DNA of 64,000 bases from Kazachstania africana CBS 2517 (GCF_000304475.1 NC_018943.1:930001-994000); one strand, 5' to 3'. Positions 41,956-53,004 are shown, numbered from the stretch's first letter. Numbers and translations: made by a program. The notes: generated by a model not told the origin, from the sequence alone.

Positions 41956-44900
41956 ATGAAGAAAACTGTAACCAGTACTCGTAGTAATAGTGTAACTTCA
42001 AGATCTAATAGTGTAAACCCTGAACTTGACGAAGATGACGAAGATATTAATTTTAAGTTTAGAAGAACAAATGTTATAGGCAGAGGAAAATTTGGGGTTG
42101 TTTACAAGGGTTATCACCTTAACACGAAGCATGTGTATGCTATTAAAGTGTTAAATCTGGATTCCGACGAAGACGAAGTGGAGGATGTACAGAAGGAGAT
42201 ACAGTTTTTAGCGTCTTTGAAACAATTACCTAACATCACCAGATATTATGGTTCTTATTTGAAAAATACTAGTCTTTGGATCATTATGGAGTATTGCGGT
42301 GGTGGCTCATTAAGATCCCTGTTGAGACCAGGCAAAATCGACGAAAAATATATTGGTGTTATTATGAGAGAAATTTTAATAGCTTTGAAGTATATTCATA
42401 AAGATAACGTCATTCATAGGGATATCAAAGCTGCAAACGTATTGATTAATAATGATGGCTCGATTAAACTATGTGATTTCGGTGTTGCCGCGCAATTAAA
42501 TCAAACGAAGTCGAGAAGACAAACGATGGCTGGTACACCGTATTGGATGGCGCCGGAAGTTATAATGGAAGGTGTCTACTATGATACAAAGGCAGACATA
42601 TGGTCTACTGGTATAACAGCCTATGAAGTTACAACTGGAAACCCTCCTTACTGTGATGTAGAGGCTCTAAGAGCAATGCAGCTGATCGCCAAATCAAAAC
42701 CTCCCCGTTTAGAAGGTAGAAATTACTCTGCATTAATTAAAGAATTTATCGCTACTTGCCTGGATGAAGATCCATCTGAGCGTCCTACAGCTGATGAACT
42801 TTTGAAAACAGCATTCATCAAAACATATAAGCCATTACCAACATCCATACTAAAAGAATTGATATCAAGATATCTTTTATTTAGAGATAAGACGAAAAGA
42901 GAGAGTGTCGCAGTTGTTGCTGAAGAAGAGCACGAAAAGGCAAAACTTCAGAACAATTTCAATAACGATATAAAAGGAGAAGTTCAGGCTACTGAAAGCA
43001 ATGATGCTGAGGCTAATGAAATGAAGGAAAATTTTGATACGAAATGGGATTTCGATTCATTGAGTTCAACTGATTACATCATCGAAAATAATATCAATAT
43101 CGACGCCATTCCAGAAGAAAATAACGACTGGATAAATGATGATTATAACTATGCTTATCCAGACGAGGATCATTATCCTTATTATCATACAAATAACATT
43201 GGGAAGACCATCTTCCAAGGATCCACAATCGGAAAAAATGCAGCAGGGGGGACATACATACATAACTCTACTTTAAATGCTGTAATGACACAGCAGCATA
43301 GTATCATTAATACAGCAGCTACCGGCAATAATACTACTAATAATATTACCATGAGTGCCAGCAACTATCATTCAAAAGTCATGCAGGCGACAAACAACGG
43401 TCTGGTGGGAACAAATGTTAACACGAAGACGGGAACATATACCACAGGAAGAAAAACTGTCGACGCTAAAGCACCAAAGGCATTGTTAGATCTTTTTGAA
43501 GATAATGATGTAATAAATGAAGAAGATGAAGAACTCATTAATCAAGAATTACCGAGAATGAACAATAATCTTCATACAACCTCTTTATCTGATGATATCT
43601 CTGCAACAACAGCCGTGGCGGCAGCATCTGATGTTACATCTCCTGTAGCTCATCCCGGTATTCTGACTTCGAACGCATATTATAGTCAGAGTTCCCCAGC
43701 ATTACCTGTTCTTCAAACCAAATTTAGTAAATCTTCCAAGATTCCCGCTGGTCCTATGACAGCCATACCAACTTCCATAGAAATTGAAATTCCTGAAGAG
43801 TTACCAAATAGTAGTATGACCACTCCTTCGAATACTAGTAACACTAACAATATCAATATTACTGGTAATAGCAGCACAGATCTTAACCTATTGCATACTA
43901 AACCAAGGTCTGCCACATTGTCTAGTTCTCCTTTAGCATATAAACAGCCTCTACAAGTCAACAGGAGACCCGCAATTTCTGGAAGTGGCTCCAACAGTAC
44001 GAATAGTGTCGTACCTGAGGAGACATCTAGATCTGTTAGCGGCACTGGTCTTCCAACATCTGGATCTAAAGTGAATATGATTTCAAATCACAAGACGCCT
44101 TCACCTTCTCAGCTATTAAATAAAGCTGGTACAAATGTTTCCCCAATCAGGAAACCTACAGTATCTCCAATCGTAACTTCCTCAATGACAAGTACTGTTC
44201 CTGTTGCAATGAAACCTGTCAATTCCTCTTCGAATACGGATTCTGAAGTGAAAGACATTCTATTACAACCATTGAATAACAACGCATCTAGTATATTAAA
44301 CGACAAGGAAACAAGTAGAGTCAGTGGCGATTTCAGAAGAAATAACCCAAATTTGAAGTTGCAAATGCCGCTACCCACTACAGCATTGCGGACGAAACTT
44401 TTGGATGGGGCAACTAATTACGTTTCTGCAATGGCAAATGCTGCTGATGAAAAGATCAATCAGTTTGGTATCAACACAAGTACGGCTCAGAATATCCCTG
44501 TCTCTATGACACCGATTGGTGACAAGCATATGGATTTTGGCCTGCACGCACGGGTCAAGAGGAGCCACAGCACTGTTAATAGGAAAAGCTCGTTTTCTGC
44601 CGGTGAGTATCCAGGCTCAACGGTATCTACTATAACCACGGTAACCTCCAACGCCGCTACTGCGTCTACAACTATGGCAAGACCACCTACTGTTTTGAAG
44701 ATGGACATGTTCCAGGACGTTGATCTCAACAGTACGGGCAACAGAGGTCACATCACAGTGGATCGTAAGCCATACATGCTTACCGAACTCGACAAGCTAC
44801 TCAAGATGTTCGAAGATGGACTCCCCGCTATAGAAAGCATTCTGAAAAAACAACTTGCATCTGATACCAGTTCTACCACAGCAGCAGCGACAGCTCCAGC

Positions 44901-44982
44901 ACAAACGGTCACAGCCGCGACAGCTCCAGCTCTCAGCACCAGCGCCACCGCTACAACCATACCGGAAGACCATCGCCAGTAG
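41956..44982 (+). CDS. KIC1: Kic1, PAK/GCK-family kinase of the RAM pathway
   Basis: Ste20-like kinase upstream of Cbk1 in the RAM network, controlling cell separation, polarity and cell wall integrity. The 1008-aa protein has its kinase domain at about 30-290: GRGKFGVVYKG loop, YAIKVLNL lysine, MEYCGGGSL, VIHRDIKAANVLI (about 154), KLCDFGVAAQ, and AGTPYWMAPEVI. The remaining 700 residues are low complexity (Ser/Thr/Asn-rich, acidic patches, an Ala/Thr-rich C-terminal run) with a short ordered block DRKPYMLTELDKLLKMFEDG near residue 935. Length compares with S. cerevisiae (1080). Divergent from BIG1, as in S. cerevisiae. Confidence 0.95.
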   Translation: MKKTVTSTRSNSVTSRSNSVNPELDEDDEDINFKFRRTNVIGRGKFGVVYKGYHLNTKHVYAIKVLNLDSDEDEVEDVQKEIQFLASLKQLPNITRYYGSYLKNTSLWIIMEYCGGGSLRSLLRPGKIDEKYIGVIMREILIALKYIHKDNVIHRDIKAANVLINNDGSIKLCDFGVAAQLNQTKSRRQTMAGTPYWMAPEVIMEGVYYDTKADIWSTGITAYEVTTGNPPYCDVEALRAMQLIAKSKPPRLEGRNYSALIKEFIATCLDEDPSERPTADELLKTAFIKTYKPLPTSILKELISRYLLFRDKTKRESVAVVAEEEHEKAKLQNNFNNDIKGEVQATESNDAEANEMKENFDTKWDFDSLSSTDYIIENNINIDAIPEENNDWINDDYNYAYPDEDHYPYYHTNNIGKTIFQGSTIGKNAAGGTYIHNSTLNAVMTQQHSIINTAATGNNTTNNITMSASNYHSKVMQATNNGLVGTNVNTKTGTYTTGRKTVDAKAPKALLDLFEDNDVINEEDEELINQELPRMNNNLHTTSLSDDISATTAVAAASDVTSPVAHPGILTSNAYYSQSSPALPVLQTKFSKSSKIPAGPMTAIPTSIEIEIPEELPNSSMTTPSNTSNTNNINITGNSSTDLNLLHTKPRSATLSSSPLAYKQPLQVNRRPAISGSGSNSTNSVVPEETSRSVSGTGLPTSGSKVNMISNHKTPSPSQLLNKAGTNVSPIRKPTVSPIVTSSMTSTVPVAMKPVNSSSNTDSEVKDILLQPLNNNASSILNDKETSRVSGDFRRNNPNLKLQMPLPTTALRTKLLDGATNYVSAMANAADEKINQFGINTSTAQNIPVSMTPIGDKHMDFGLHARVKRSHSTVNRKSSFSAGEYPGSTVSTITTVTSNAATASTTMARPPTVLKMDMFQDVDLNSTGNRGHITVDRKPYMLTELDKLLKMFEDGLPAIESILKKQLASDTSSTTAAATAPAQTVTAATAPALSTSATATTIPEDHRQ

Positions 44983-45633
44983 CTAGTACCATGTATAGAT
45001 TCTCATATATTCAGCAATAAACACGTTCAGCATCACCACCGTCAGCACCAGCCAGTTTAACCGATGGGTCCATTTGGAGATAAATATTCATTATGTACGG
45101 AGCATTTCCTAATTGGGAGGCGTGGTTCTAGACGCAGAAAGGCAAAGTCGACTGAAAGTTTTCCTATTAAGGCATATATTTCTATATTAAGCGACGTAGC
45201 TGCCCTAAGAAGAAGTATAATTTCCGTTTCGGGAAAAACAAGTCCTTTTTGGATTTTGTAGGGCAGCCAAGCAAAAAATCTTCGAGGAAGTCGGAAACAA
45301 ATATCAGTTTTTTCATAAAAATAGCCACGAAAAAAATTTGTATTGCAACTGCAAGAAGAGACCTAGGAAGTTTCTGTCATTGCACATTTGATTGCTGTTT
45401 GTAAGTTTATTTGTTGGTTCTGCAGTGTACAGCTCGACAGAGGATAGTGTTCCCCACCTCGTTTTTGGGAAAATTTATAAGCAGGAAAGGTTCCTTTTAT
45501 TTTCGCTCCATCAATCATCAGATCAAAAAGAGACTCTTTTTAGTGCCATATTTTCTTATTGCTTTCCACTCATTTAGCTAAAAACTTTTTTTTTTGATTT
45601 GTGTCTCCATCCTATATAACAAGTTGTTTAACT
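44983..45633. other. KIC1-SBE22 intergenic region, no convincing gene
   Basis: 651 nt. A 65-codon ATG frame at 45064-45261 is basic and unrecognised; I treat it as chance. A long T run (about 45587-45594) lies just before SBE22. Confidence 0.45.
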
Positions 45634-48069
45634 ATGACTAGTGTGGAAAACGACGTTAAATTTCCTGGGATCAAGTCGTTTCATCTGGGAAAAGCTAAAG
45701 GAGAGCCCCAAAACTCATTAAAGACCGCTGAATCCGATACTGTTTCATCTGAAAGAAATTTGCCTTTGAATAGGAAGATGATAGACCTGGGTATTGCAAG
45801 AAGACCTAGTGATAATCTACAGATGAATGAATTTACTGGTAGTAATATTACAAAATTGCCTCCTCCAAAGAGAAATTTCAAAAATGAGAGACCCATCTCC
45901 GACGAATCAATATCCACTAGAGCATCTGAAATATTCTCGCCATTATCATCAGAGACTCCATCTGGAAGTTCGTCTCTAGCCAATGACAGCGATGACGATG
46001 CGGATGCCACGCACGAAGCAAGTATACCGTCCGATGCTAATAACACTACTCTGGTTATAAGCAACAAGAAAACCTATAGAAATTCCGCTCCTGTTAATAG
46101 TACAATCATCGCTGAAGATTCTGATGGTAATATCAGCTCTTTGTCTAGTCCATCTTCAAAGAGTCAAAATCATAACGCGTTATATGGTAATGGCAACAAG
46201 GCTAAGATTCCGTTTATACGTTCTATCAACAATAACAGTACACCAAATTTCAACCCAATGCATAAAATAATTAATGGACCTTATAATAAAAATATCAACC
46301 AGAATACTTCATTATATTCGCGCTCAAATAGTACAACGGCTATATTGCCGAATAAAATCTCACTAACTGCATCACAAAGGTATAGGTTACGTAAGGAGCA
46401 AACAGAATTATCATTAAGGAAATCAATAAAAAACAAGGAAAAATTTTATGATAGCCAAGACCCTATAGTGGAGTTACAAGAAAATGATTTTGTTGACGAC
46501 TCCCTAATTTGGAATATTCCAATGGCATCCTTTTCTACTGCATCATTCTTGAATTCTGCTTCTAGTAAATCTGCAAAGAGATCTAGCAAGAAGCCTTCGA
46601 GCTCAATAATACATCTTAACGAAGATACAGCCCTTCCGCAACCTCCTCCAATACCGTCATCATTTACGCCCTCTCCAAAACAACACGAACATAGAAACTC
46701 AGATACCTCATACACTAGTACAGCATCAAGCAACACATCAATCTTAGACTTTTACGAAATGCCCACTTCACCCATTCCGGGAGTCACGAAACTTTCAGAT
46801 TTTCAATATATCAAGGAAACCACGAAAACTTTATCATCTATTTATTTACATTCACAAAATAGACTTTCGAGAACAAAATTAATGGAAAGAACGTCATCTG
46901 CAGAAGTCCTTCCTTTCGAATTGAAAGAAGCAAGTGATAAAGGAATGGAAGATTTACTATTGGTATCTGAAGATAAACTAGAGCTTGTAAGTCACACAAG
47001 ACCCAGTTGGTTACCACCAAAGGATGCTAATGAAAAACGGCAGCATGAAGAACAAATTTCAAAAACAATGAGTATGGCATCTATTGATGAACTAGACAAA
47101 CACAAAGGTCGTGAAGAAAGGATAATTAGAGATGAAACAAATAGAGCCAAGCTAGTCCTATTGCTGGACAGAGAAGTTACAAGAAATTCATCTTTGACTA
47201 GTCTGAAAAAAATTGTCTGGGAAACATCATTTAGTGAAGAAAATAGATTTTCACTCTATGACGAAATTTTGCAAAGTAAATTGAGGTTTATCACAACAAA
47301 TTATCTCGAAAGTTTTGATAGGCTCTCTTCTTTATTGGACTCAATGAACTTTCCAAAAGGTAAAGAACTTGAGATAGAACAACTAATTGAACACAATTTG
47401 AAAAACAAAAGGTGCCACGATGATGTTATGTCATCCGATTTATTATTCATGCTAAAACTTAAATCTATCTCTTCCCAGGGGCTTGTACCCGGTGACGAAT
47501 TATTATTCCACCATTTCTTAATAGATGGTTCATTCAAATCTTTGAAAGATATTTGGGAAATAGTGAATCTAATTCAAATGACATGTTTTAATGACTTAAC
47601 GAAAGAAAAATATGAAACTAAGATATTAAATTCCAGAGGTGTTGTAGCTAGCTACCTGCTGCGCTCGAACGATTTCAAAGACGAATTCAATACTACATGT
47701 CTAAATTCTGTTACTTGGTGGCACATTATGCAAAGATTAAATCATAAACTATTCATGTGGATACTTGACATCATTGTCGTAGCCAATAGCCAAAGTTTCA
47801 AAAACTATCCAATTAAACCGGAAGTGTTTGTAAATAAAGATTGGGAGTATTTTAGATCCAAGAAAGTTGTCGTAAACTACAAGATACTACTAGCCCTAAC
47901 GCTGGACGTTTTATTAAATTACCATTTTGGATTTATCGATTTAAATGAGTTGAGTAAGCTAGATGATAAGAATTTCACGATACCAATACCGATGGATGAA
48001 TTATTAGATGAGGATGAAATCAATGGTATGTTCGTCAGAAAATGGCTGCACTACTATAAAAAATTCTAA
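45634..48069 (+). CDS. SBE22: Sbe22-like bud growth/cell-wall secretion protein
   Basis: Sbe2/Sbe22 family; in S. cerevisiae these proteins are Golgi-associated and help deliver cell-wall components during bud growth. The 811-aa protein has a disordered Ser/Asn-rich first half and a conserved second half from about residue 450 (SRPSWLPPKDANEKRQHEEQ region, then AKLVLLLDREVTRNSSL and FRSKKVVVNYKILLALTLD). The frame is open upstream only from GTG (45601), so the first ATG (45634, MTSVENDVKFPGIKSF) is used. SBE2 versus SBE22 is decided by position after KIC1. GRE3, next in S. cerevisiae, is absent. Confidence 0.88.
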   Translation: MTSVENDVKFPGIKSFHLGKAKGEPQNSLKTAESDTVSSERNLPLNRKMIDLGIARRPSDNLQMNEFTGSNITKLPPPKRNFKNERPISDESISTRASEIFSPLSSETPSGSSSLANDSDDDADATHEASIPSDANNTTLVISNKKTYRNSAPVNSTIIAEDSDGNISSLSSPSSKSQNHNALYGNGNKAKIPFIRSINNNSTPNFNPMHKIINGPYNKNINQNTSLYSRSNSTTAILPNKISLTASQRYRLRKEQTELSLRKSIKNKEKFYDSQDPIVELQENDFVDDSLIWNIPMASFSTASFLNSASSKSAKRSSKKPSSSIIHLNEDTALPQPPPIPSSFTPSPKQHEHRNSDTSYTSTASSNTSILDFYEMPTSPIPGVTKLSDFQYIKETTKTLSSIYLHSQNRLSRTKLMERTSSAEVLPFELKEASDKGMEDLLLVSEDKLELVSHTRPSWLPPKDANEKRQHEEQISKTMSMASIDELDKHKGREERIIRDETNRAKLVLLLDREVTRNSSLTSLKKIVWETSFSEENRFSLYDEILQSKLRFITTNYLESFDRLSSLLDSMNFPKGKELEIEQLIEHNLKNKRCHDDVMSSDLLFMLKLKSISSQGLVPGDELLFHHFLIDGSFKSLKDIWEIVNLIQMTCFNDLTKEKYETKILNSRGVVASYLLRSNDFKDEFNTTCLNSVTWWHIMQRLNHKLFMWILDIIVVANSQSFKNYPIKPEVFVNKDWEYFRSKKVVVNYKILLALTLDVLLNYHFGFIDLNELSKLDDKNFTIPIPMDELLDEDEINGMFVRKWLHYYKKF

Positions 48070-48226
48070 GTCTAACTGGCCTTTTTTTACATAACTATAT
48101 ACTCTTATAATTCTTGAATACGCATCCATATTTAACACATATTTTTCACCGATGAGCATTAGCAGTGAAAGGAAAAAAAGGACTGGTTTAAACGCAAGGA
48201 TATCGCAGTAAATCCACACGAGAGGA

Positions 48227-48235
48227 ATGACATGA
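48227..48235 (+). promoter_or_regulatory. Two-codon uORF overlapping the YPT35 start
   Basis: ATG ACA TGA ends with a TGA overlapping the YPT35 ATG (ATGA, 48232-48235). Another short ATG frame begins at 48152 in a different frame from YPT35. Whether they lie in the transcript is unknown. Confidence 0.35.
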
Positions 48236-48735
48236 ATGACAAGATAACGTTTTTACCACCAGAACCGATTACACTACTTGATGAAGAAAATGACGAAGAG
48301 GATGGTCATGAAACAAGGGTACGAAGTAGTAGCGCAGTCAACGCTGCTTTCAGAATCTGTAAAATTTCTGTTGATAATTTTACCATGGTTAAAGGTGATA
48401 AGGGAACAAAATTTGGAGTCTGGAAAGTCACCAGTATATTAGAGCACCGACAGAAGGGCGGTAATAGGTCTATAGAGACATTTAGACGGTATTCAGATTT
48501 TGTAATACTGCGAGAAAATATACTAGTTAATTTACAAGGTACAAACATCAAAATCCCTGAATTACCATCTACTGTACCGTGGTACAAGTGTTGGAAATAT
48601 CAAGAAATAAACTATGATCATACATGGTTGAATGAAAGAAGAAAAGGTTTAGAGTATTTCATAAATTTTGTCATATTAAATGAACGTATCTTCAATGTTT
48701 GCAAAGATCTAATAATAACGTTTTTGAAGAATTGA
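48232..48735 (+). CDS. YPT35: Ypt35, endosomal PX-domain adaptor for Vps13
   Basis: PX-domain protein that recruits the lipid-transfer protein Vps13 to endosomes and vacuole. The 167-aa product starts MNDKITFLPPEPITLLDE, which contains the Pro-x-Pro motif region used to bind Vps13 in S. cerevisiae. The PX domain is at about 45-165 (VWKVTSILEHRQKGGNRSIE, then FRRYSDFVILRE and a basic ERRKGLEYFI helix). It is shorter than S. cerevisiae Ypt35 (about 214 from memory), mainly in the linker between the motif and the PX domain. TRR2, next in S. cerevisiae, is absent. Confidence 0.9.
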   Translation: MNDKITFLPPEPITLLDEENDEEDGHETRVRSSSAVNAAFRICKISVDNFTMVKGDKGTKFGVWKVTSILEHRQKGGNRSIETFRRYSDFVILRENILVNLQGTNIKIPELPSTVPWYKCWKYQEINYDHTWLNERRKGLEYFINFVILNERIFNVCKDLIITFLKN

Positions 48736-48870
48736 ATAAGATACATAAACCTGAACGTATATAAATATTCAGCAGACAGACTCATGTATATATATATATA
48801 TTCAAATATATATTACAACAAAAAAAATTCAAATAAATGGAATAAAGGCATATTTTGCTCATTTATTTTA

Positions 48871-50082
48871 TTAACGCTTCCTTGATTGTAAAAGTTTATT
48901 TTGCTCCTCCAGTTTCTTTATCTTATTTTGTAGTTCTTCCAGATCGGTATTTAGTTTAACTCTTTCATTAACAATATTTTGTTCCCATTGTCTAAATCTT
49001 TGTTCTTCAGCTTTAACTTGATCGGTAAAATATTTCTTTAACATATTTTCTTCTTCTTTGAATTTTGGATTATGTGATAGTTTCCTTAGTGGCGCTCTCA
49101 ATGGAATTGATGGATCTGCATCATTTGGATTTTCGTTACCCTCCAATCTTAATCTTCTGTAGGTTTCATAATGTAGTTCATTTGTCGTCAAGATCAAATC
49201 TAAAAGATATGTTCTCAATACCAGACTTCTCAATTTGCGGAAGTCGCAGTGTAAATCATTTTCAACTTCCACTAGACCCCATGGATATTTTCTTGCTAGG
49301 ACCAGTTGACCAGATCCATTGTCAAATTTTTGAGTTGAACCGATGATGGCGAAAGGCATAGATTCAATCAGTTGTCTGGCGTGCTCTATTGCAGCAACAT
49401 CTTGATTATTAGTTATGTCAGAGCTATCAACGTTACTTTCTAATGGTGGTGTGAAGATCCTAATCTCTTGTGCTTCAATGACTTGTCTAATTCTATTTTT
49501 AAATATTTGTAATTCGTTAGAAGTTAGAGTGTCAGCCTTCGCAATGACGGGAATCAAATTAGCTCTTGTTGAGATACGTTTCATAGTTTCAATATCTATT
49601 GGTTTTAGACCATGTCCTGTTGGTTTAATAAAATATAATACAGCATGAACTCTTAAATCAAATTTGACATCACGGAATGGTTGTTGTTCTTGACGCATGA
49701 AAGAATCGTGCTGGTCATCAATGAAGTCAACAATTGGTTGCCATGCCTTACTATTGTTAACGTTATCACCAAAACCAGGCGTGTCAATAACATTGACTTT
49801 CAATTTAAACTTCTTTTCCACTAATTCTGCTCTTAAAATGTCGATTTCCACTGTTTTCTGGATTGGTTGGGAATGGCGACGTTGAGGATCTGATTGTTTC
49901 AACGTAGTTTGAAATAATGTGTTGATAAATGTCGTTTTACCCAATCCACTTTCACCGCAGATCATCAACGTGAAATGACCACCATTCTCAGAAACTATTT
50001 TGTAACGCTGATTTGGCAGGTTAGAAATACCAACGAATTGCTGTGAAGCTGGTGCGGGTGCAACAGTGGAAGATGTGGTCAT
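48871..50082 (-). CDS. CDC12: Cdc12, septin
   Basis: Septin subunit of the bud-neck filament needed for cytokinesis. The 403-aa protein has the septin GTPase domain: GESGLGKTTFINTLF P-loop (about 44-58), DTPGFGDNV, PVIAKADTL, and the septin unique element near 290. A coiled coil covers about 345-403 (DLEELQNKIKKLEEQNKLLQ). The frame is open 36 nt upstream only from TTG; the first ATG (50082, MTTSSTVAPAP) gives a length near S. cerevisiae (407). YPT35 is convergent. Confidence 0.97.
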   Translation of the reverse strand: MTTSSTVAPAPASQQFVGISNLPNQRYKIVSENGGHFTLMICGESGLGKTTFINTLFQTTLKQSDPQRRHSQPIQKTVEIDILRAELVEKKFKLKVNVIDTPGFGDNVNNSKAWQPIVDFIDDQHDSFMRQEQQPFRDVKFDLRVHAVLYFIKPTGHGLKPIDIETMKRISTRANLIPVIAKADTLTSNELQIFKNRIRQVIEAQEIRIFTPPLESNVDSSDITNNQDVAAIEHARQLIESMPFAIIGSTQKFDNGSGQLVLARKYPWGLVEVENDLHCDFRKLRSLVLRTYLLDLILTTNELHYETYRRLRLEGNENPNDADPSIPLRAPLRKLSHNPKFKEEENMLKKYFTDQVKAEEQRFRQWEQNIVNERVKLNTDLEELQNKIKKLEEQNKLLQSRKR

Positions 50083-51179
50083 TGTGTCTCTCTGCTTTCT
50101 TAACCTCTCTTTAAACAAATAGTTTATTACTCTTTTTGTTGTCGAGAGTTTGCAATTTTTATTTCAGATCAAATTCAATCGAACGCGAAACCTGTTTTGA
50201 AGAGCAAGGCCGGGTGACGAGATTTGCAGTGACAGGCGACACTAATTAATTCTATTAGGATTAAGCAGCGGTGAGAGCAGTTGAAAGTAGAGGTTGTGGG
50301 CTATTTGAAATAATACTGTACTGCTGCAAATATTGGCCACAAACTACGAAAGTTTCAACTACATAACGTTACTGTAGCGTGAGAAATTTTCCTTTAATGT
50401 GCGTCGAACGGGTATTGGGACGTTCTAAGGGGATTCACACCCCAATTAAGAAATATGTGTTTGGTTACTAGGGTTTCTATGAGCATGATACCCATGAGTA
50501 TTCCTGAATGGCTTGTATTTTGCCTGTTCTGAGGCTGAAGCTCCTGGTATTTGTAATACTGTAAGGTTCAATAGACTGCCACTAATGGCAAATGCATTGA
50601 GAGATCCATAAGTTACAGAGCATTCAAGTGTATCCAATAGATTCTGTAAAACGCGGTTTTCTCGAGCAGCTTTCAACATAAATTTATCTTCTGAGCAAGG
50701 TATGCACCATACTTATCGCACAATATGGATCAGTTGCCCTCTAAGAGTTGTGCATAGCACATATATGTGCTATCTAACACCTGATGGGATCGTGACAAAC
50801 ATTCTTGCTGGGCATTTTGTCGAAGAAATAAGTATTGAACTTGATCCCATTATATATTCAAATGTTTTGCCAAAAACATTGCAACTGTACCAATTGGCAA
50901 ACTCCCAATATACTAAGCTTTGGTAGAAACGCTACACCAAGAGATTGCAACAACGAAGGTATCCTTGGTCGAATTAAAATCAAGACTATGTTCCTCCAAG
51001 TACCAGTGGTAATTCAACGACAGCTTGTCACACAACCCTTCATGGCCAGTGAAATGATTGCTCAAGAGAATGCTCTGATAACCCAACACTTTCTCCTTCT
51101 AATCCGCCAGCTCAAATATAAATATAACAACACACAAGAAAAGTCCGATGAATTGCACTAACTCAACACATCGAGGATC
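50083..51179. other. CDC12-CTM1 intergenic region (slot of missing GGA2)
   Basis: About 1.1 kb between divergent genes. S. cerevisiae has GGA2 here. Open frames exist on both strands (50446-50679 minus; 50702-50926 and 50835-51161 plus) but none shows a VHS, GAT or GAE domain that I can recognise. The DNA right of about 50430 looks more coding-like in composition than a typical promoter and could be a decayed gene. Confidence 0.4.
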
Positions 51180-52868
51180 ATGGAAAAACCGTTCAATTGG
51201 GTTCTCAAAAACTCCAAGATATTTTTGAATGATAATGTTGTCACAGGAAAGTCCAATTTAGGTGGGTCTGGTCTGTTTATCCGTGGAGATACTACTATTG
51301 ATGCTGATACTATTCTTTTAAGGATCCCTCCTCAATGCGCTATCAATATTCATACAATACTAGACTTTTTAGAAGACACAAGCCGCTACACAAGTGCTGA
51401 GAGCATAGTTCGCACTATAGCCATCTTCAAGCGTACAATTAGAAAGTTCCAAGCTGATACCATTTTGATCCAATTTGTATCTGAAACAGTATTGCTGATA
51501 TTCTACTTTTGCACACTTGACATACTATGCAATGAAAAACACGAAATTCCAAAGTTATTAAAAGTTTATGTTAGAGAAGTGCTATTAGTAACAGAAACTA
51601 ATGATACTGTTGGCAAACCTGACCTTTTCAAAATGTACTATAGCCAGTATTCCACAGTTCACGTGCAAGAGCTGCTTGTAGCTCATTTAACTAACTTGCT
51701 TGTTGGCCAATTTGGGAGGGAGGCTGTGAATACAGAGAGAATAAGACACATATATTCTTCAGTTACATCAAGAACGCTAGAAATACCATGTGAAATAGAA
51801 AGAAGCTGTGAAGACTTTACTATAAATACAACATTGGTACCTATTTTGGATTTTTTAAATCACTCGATGGAACCAAATTGTGTATTTGATGTTGACAGAG
51901 CCAACAATGAAATCATCGTAAGATCTCTATCCAGTATTTCTCACAAAAATGACACTGAGCTTACCATAGTATATGATAATGTTTTTGAATTGACCAAATT
52001 CTTCTTCACTTATGGATTTATACCTAAACCTTTCAATAACAGGACCTTTTTCAATCTTTCCATTGATAGAACATTTGATCAGGAGAAGACATTATTTTAT
52101 AAATGGTTTGATATTAACTTTACAGTTCAATTAGCTTATAACGAACAAGAAAACTGCTGGTTTATCAACGATATGACAGACACATTCAAAGAACTATTAT
52201 TACCTTTCATGAGACATCCCAAAAATGTAGTGAGCTCCCGCTGGGAATATGATGAGTATGCGTTTGATACTTTAACCTACTTCCATGCTAGCAATAATGG
52301 CTTGGAGCCCCACAATTTGAATGAGCTTAGGAGATACTACCAAATAGTTGTTCGAATGCAAGAAAATGGGGCCAATGATTATATCACTCTCGAACAAGTT
52401 GCATGGTCATTGTCATCTATTGAAAAATATGGCAGAAATATCAAGAGGAAGGTAACCAAGGAAGAAGCATTAGACCATCTGAATGACATGACAGCAGAAT
52501 ATCACAATCATACCCTAATGTGTTTTCTTGATTGGTTCTCTGAGTATATCATCTTCAGAATCAATGAACTAGAAAGAGCTATTGAAGACACTGAGTTGAT
52601 ATGCTGTGAACTCACAATACTTAGGGATCTGTCAAGCAAAGTACAAACAGAAGGGAACATTTTCATGAGTGCTATTAAAATGAGACGGAAAGTAGCATTT
52701 CCAGGACTCCCACCGCCGCTTTTGCCTGCTGAACTGGAAAGTCCAGACTACCTGGCGGATCACGAGGTCGGATATGACAGGACTGATACCGAGCTCTGGT
52801 CAATTATCAAGGAACATGCTAGAAAATACAACGATTTGCTCGAGGACAGGGCCTCATATTCTCATTAA
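51180..52868 (+). CDS. CTM1: Ctm1, cytochrome c lysine methyltransferase (SET domain)
   Basis: Trimethylates a lysine of cytochrome c in the cytosol. The 562-aa protein is a SET/RuBisCO-type methyltransferase: N-terminal part NLGGSGLFIRGDTTIDADTI, and VPILDFLNHSMEPNCVFDVD (about 220-240), which carries the NHS motif of the cofactor/substrate site, followed by LTIVYDN and FTYGFIPKPFNNRTFF. The C-terminal half is helical. Length compares with S. cerevisiae (585). Located between CDC12 and ERP5, in S. cerevisiae order once GGA2 is removed. Confidence 0.93.
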   Translation: MEKPFNWVLKNSKIFLNDNVVTGKSNLGGSGLFIRGDTTIDADTILLRIPPQCAINIHTILDFLEDTSRYTSAESIVRTIAIFKRTIRKFQADTILIQFVSETVLLIFYFCTLDILCNEKHEIPKLLKVYVREVLLVTETNDTVGKPDLFKMYYSQYSTVHVQELLVAHLTNLLVGQFGREAVNTERIRHIYSSVTSRTLEIPCEIERSCEDFTINTTLVPILDFLNHSMEPNCVFDVDRANNEIIVRSLSSISHKNDTELTIVYDNVFELTKFFFTYGFIPKPFNNRTFFNLSIDRTFDQEKTLFYKWFDINFTVQLAYNEQENCWFINDMTDTFKELLLPFMRHPKNVVSSRWEYDEYAFDTLTYFHASNNGLEPHNLNELRRYYQIVVRMQENGANDYITLEQVAWSLSSIEKYGRNIKRKVTKEEALDHLNDMTAEYHNHTLMCFLDWFSEYIIFRINELERAIEDTELICCELTILRDLSSKVQTEGNIFMSAIKMRRKVAFPGLPPPLLPAELESPDYLADHEVGYDRTDTELWSIIKEHARKYNDLLEDRASYSH

Positions 52869-53004
52869 ACGGATATATAACCTGTAAATATTCATATAAC
52901 AATTCTGTGTAGTTATTACTCGACATTTTGACATAAAATGCGAGAATGAAATTTCCAATCACCCCAAGAAAAATACAGTCAAAGGAGTTGCAAAGTAGGG
53001 TGTT

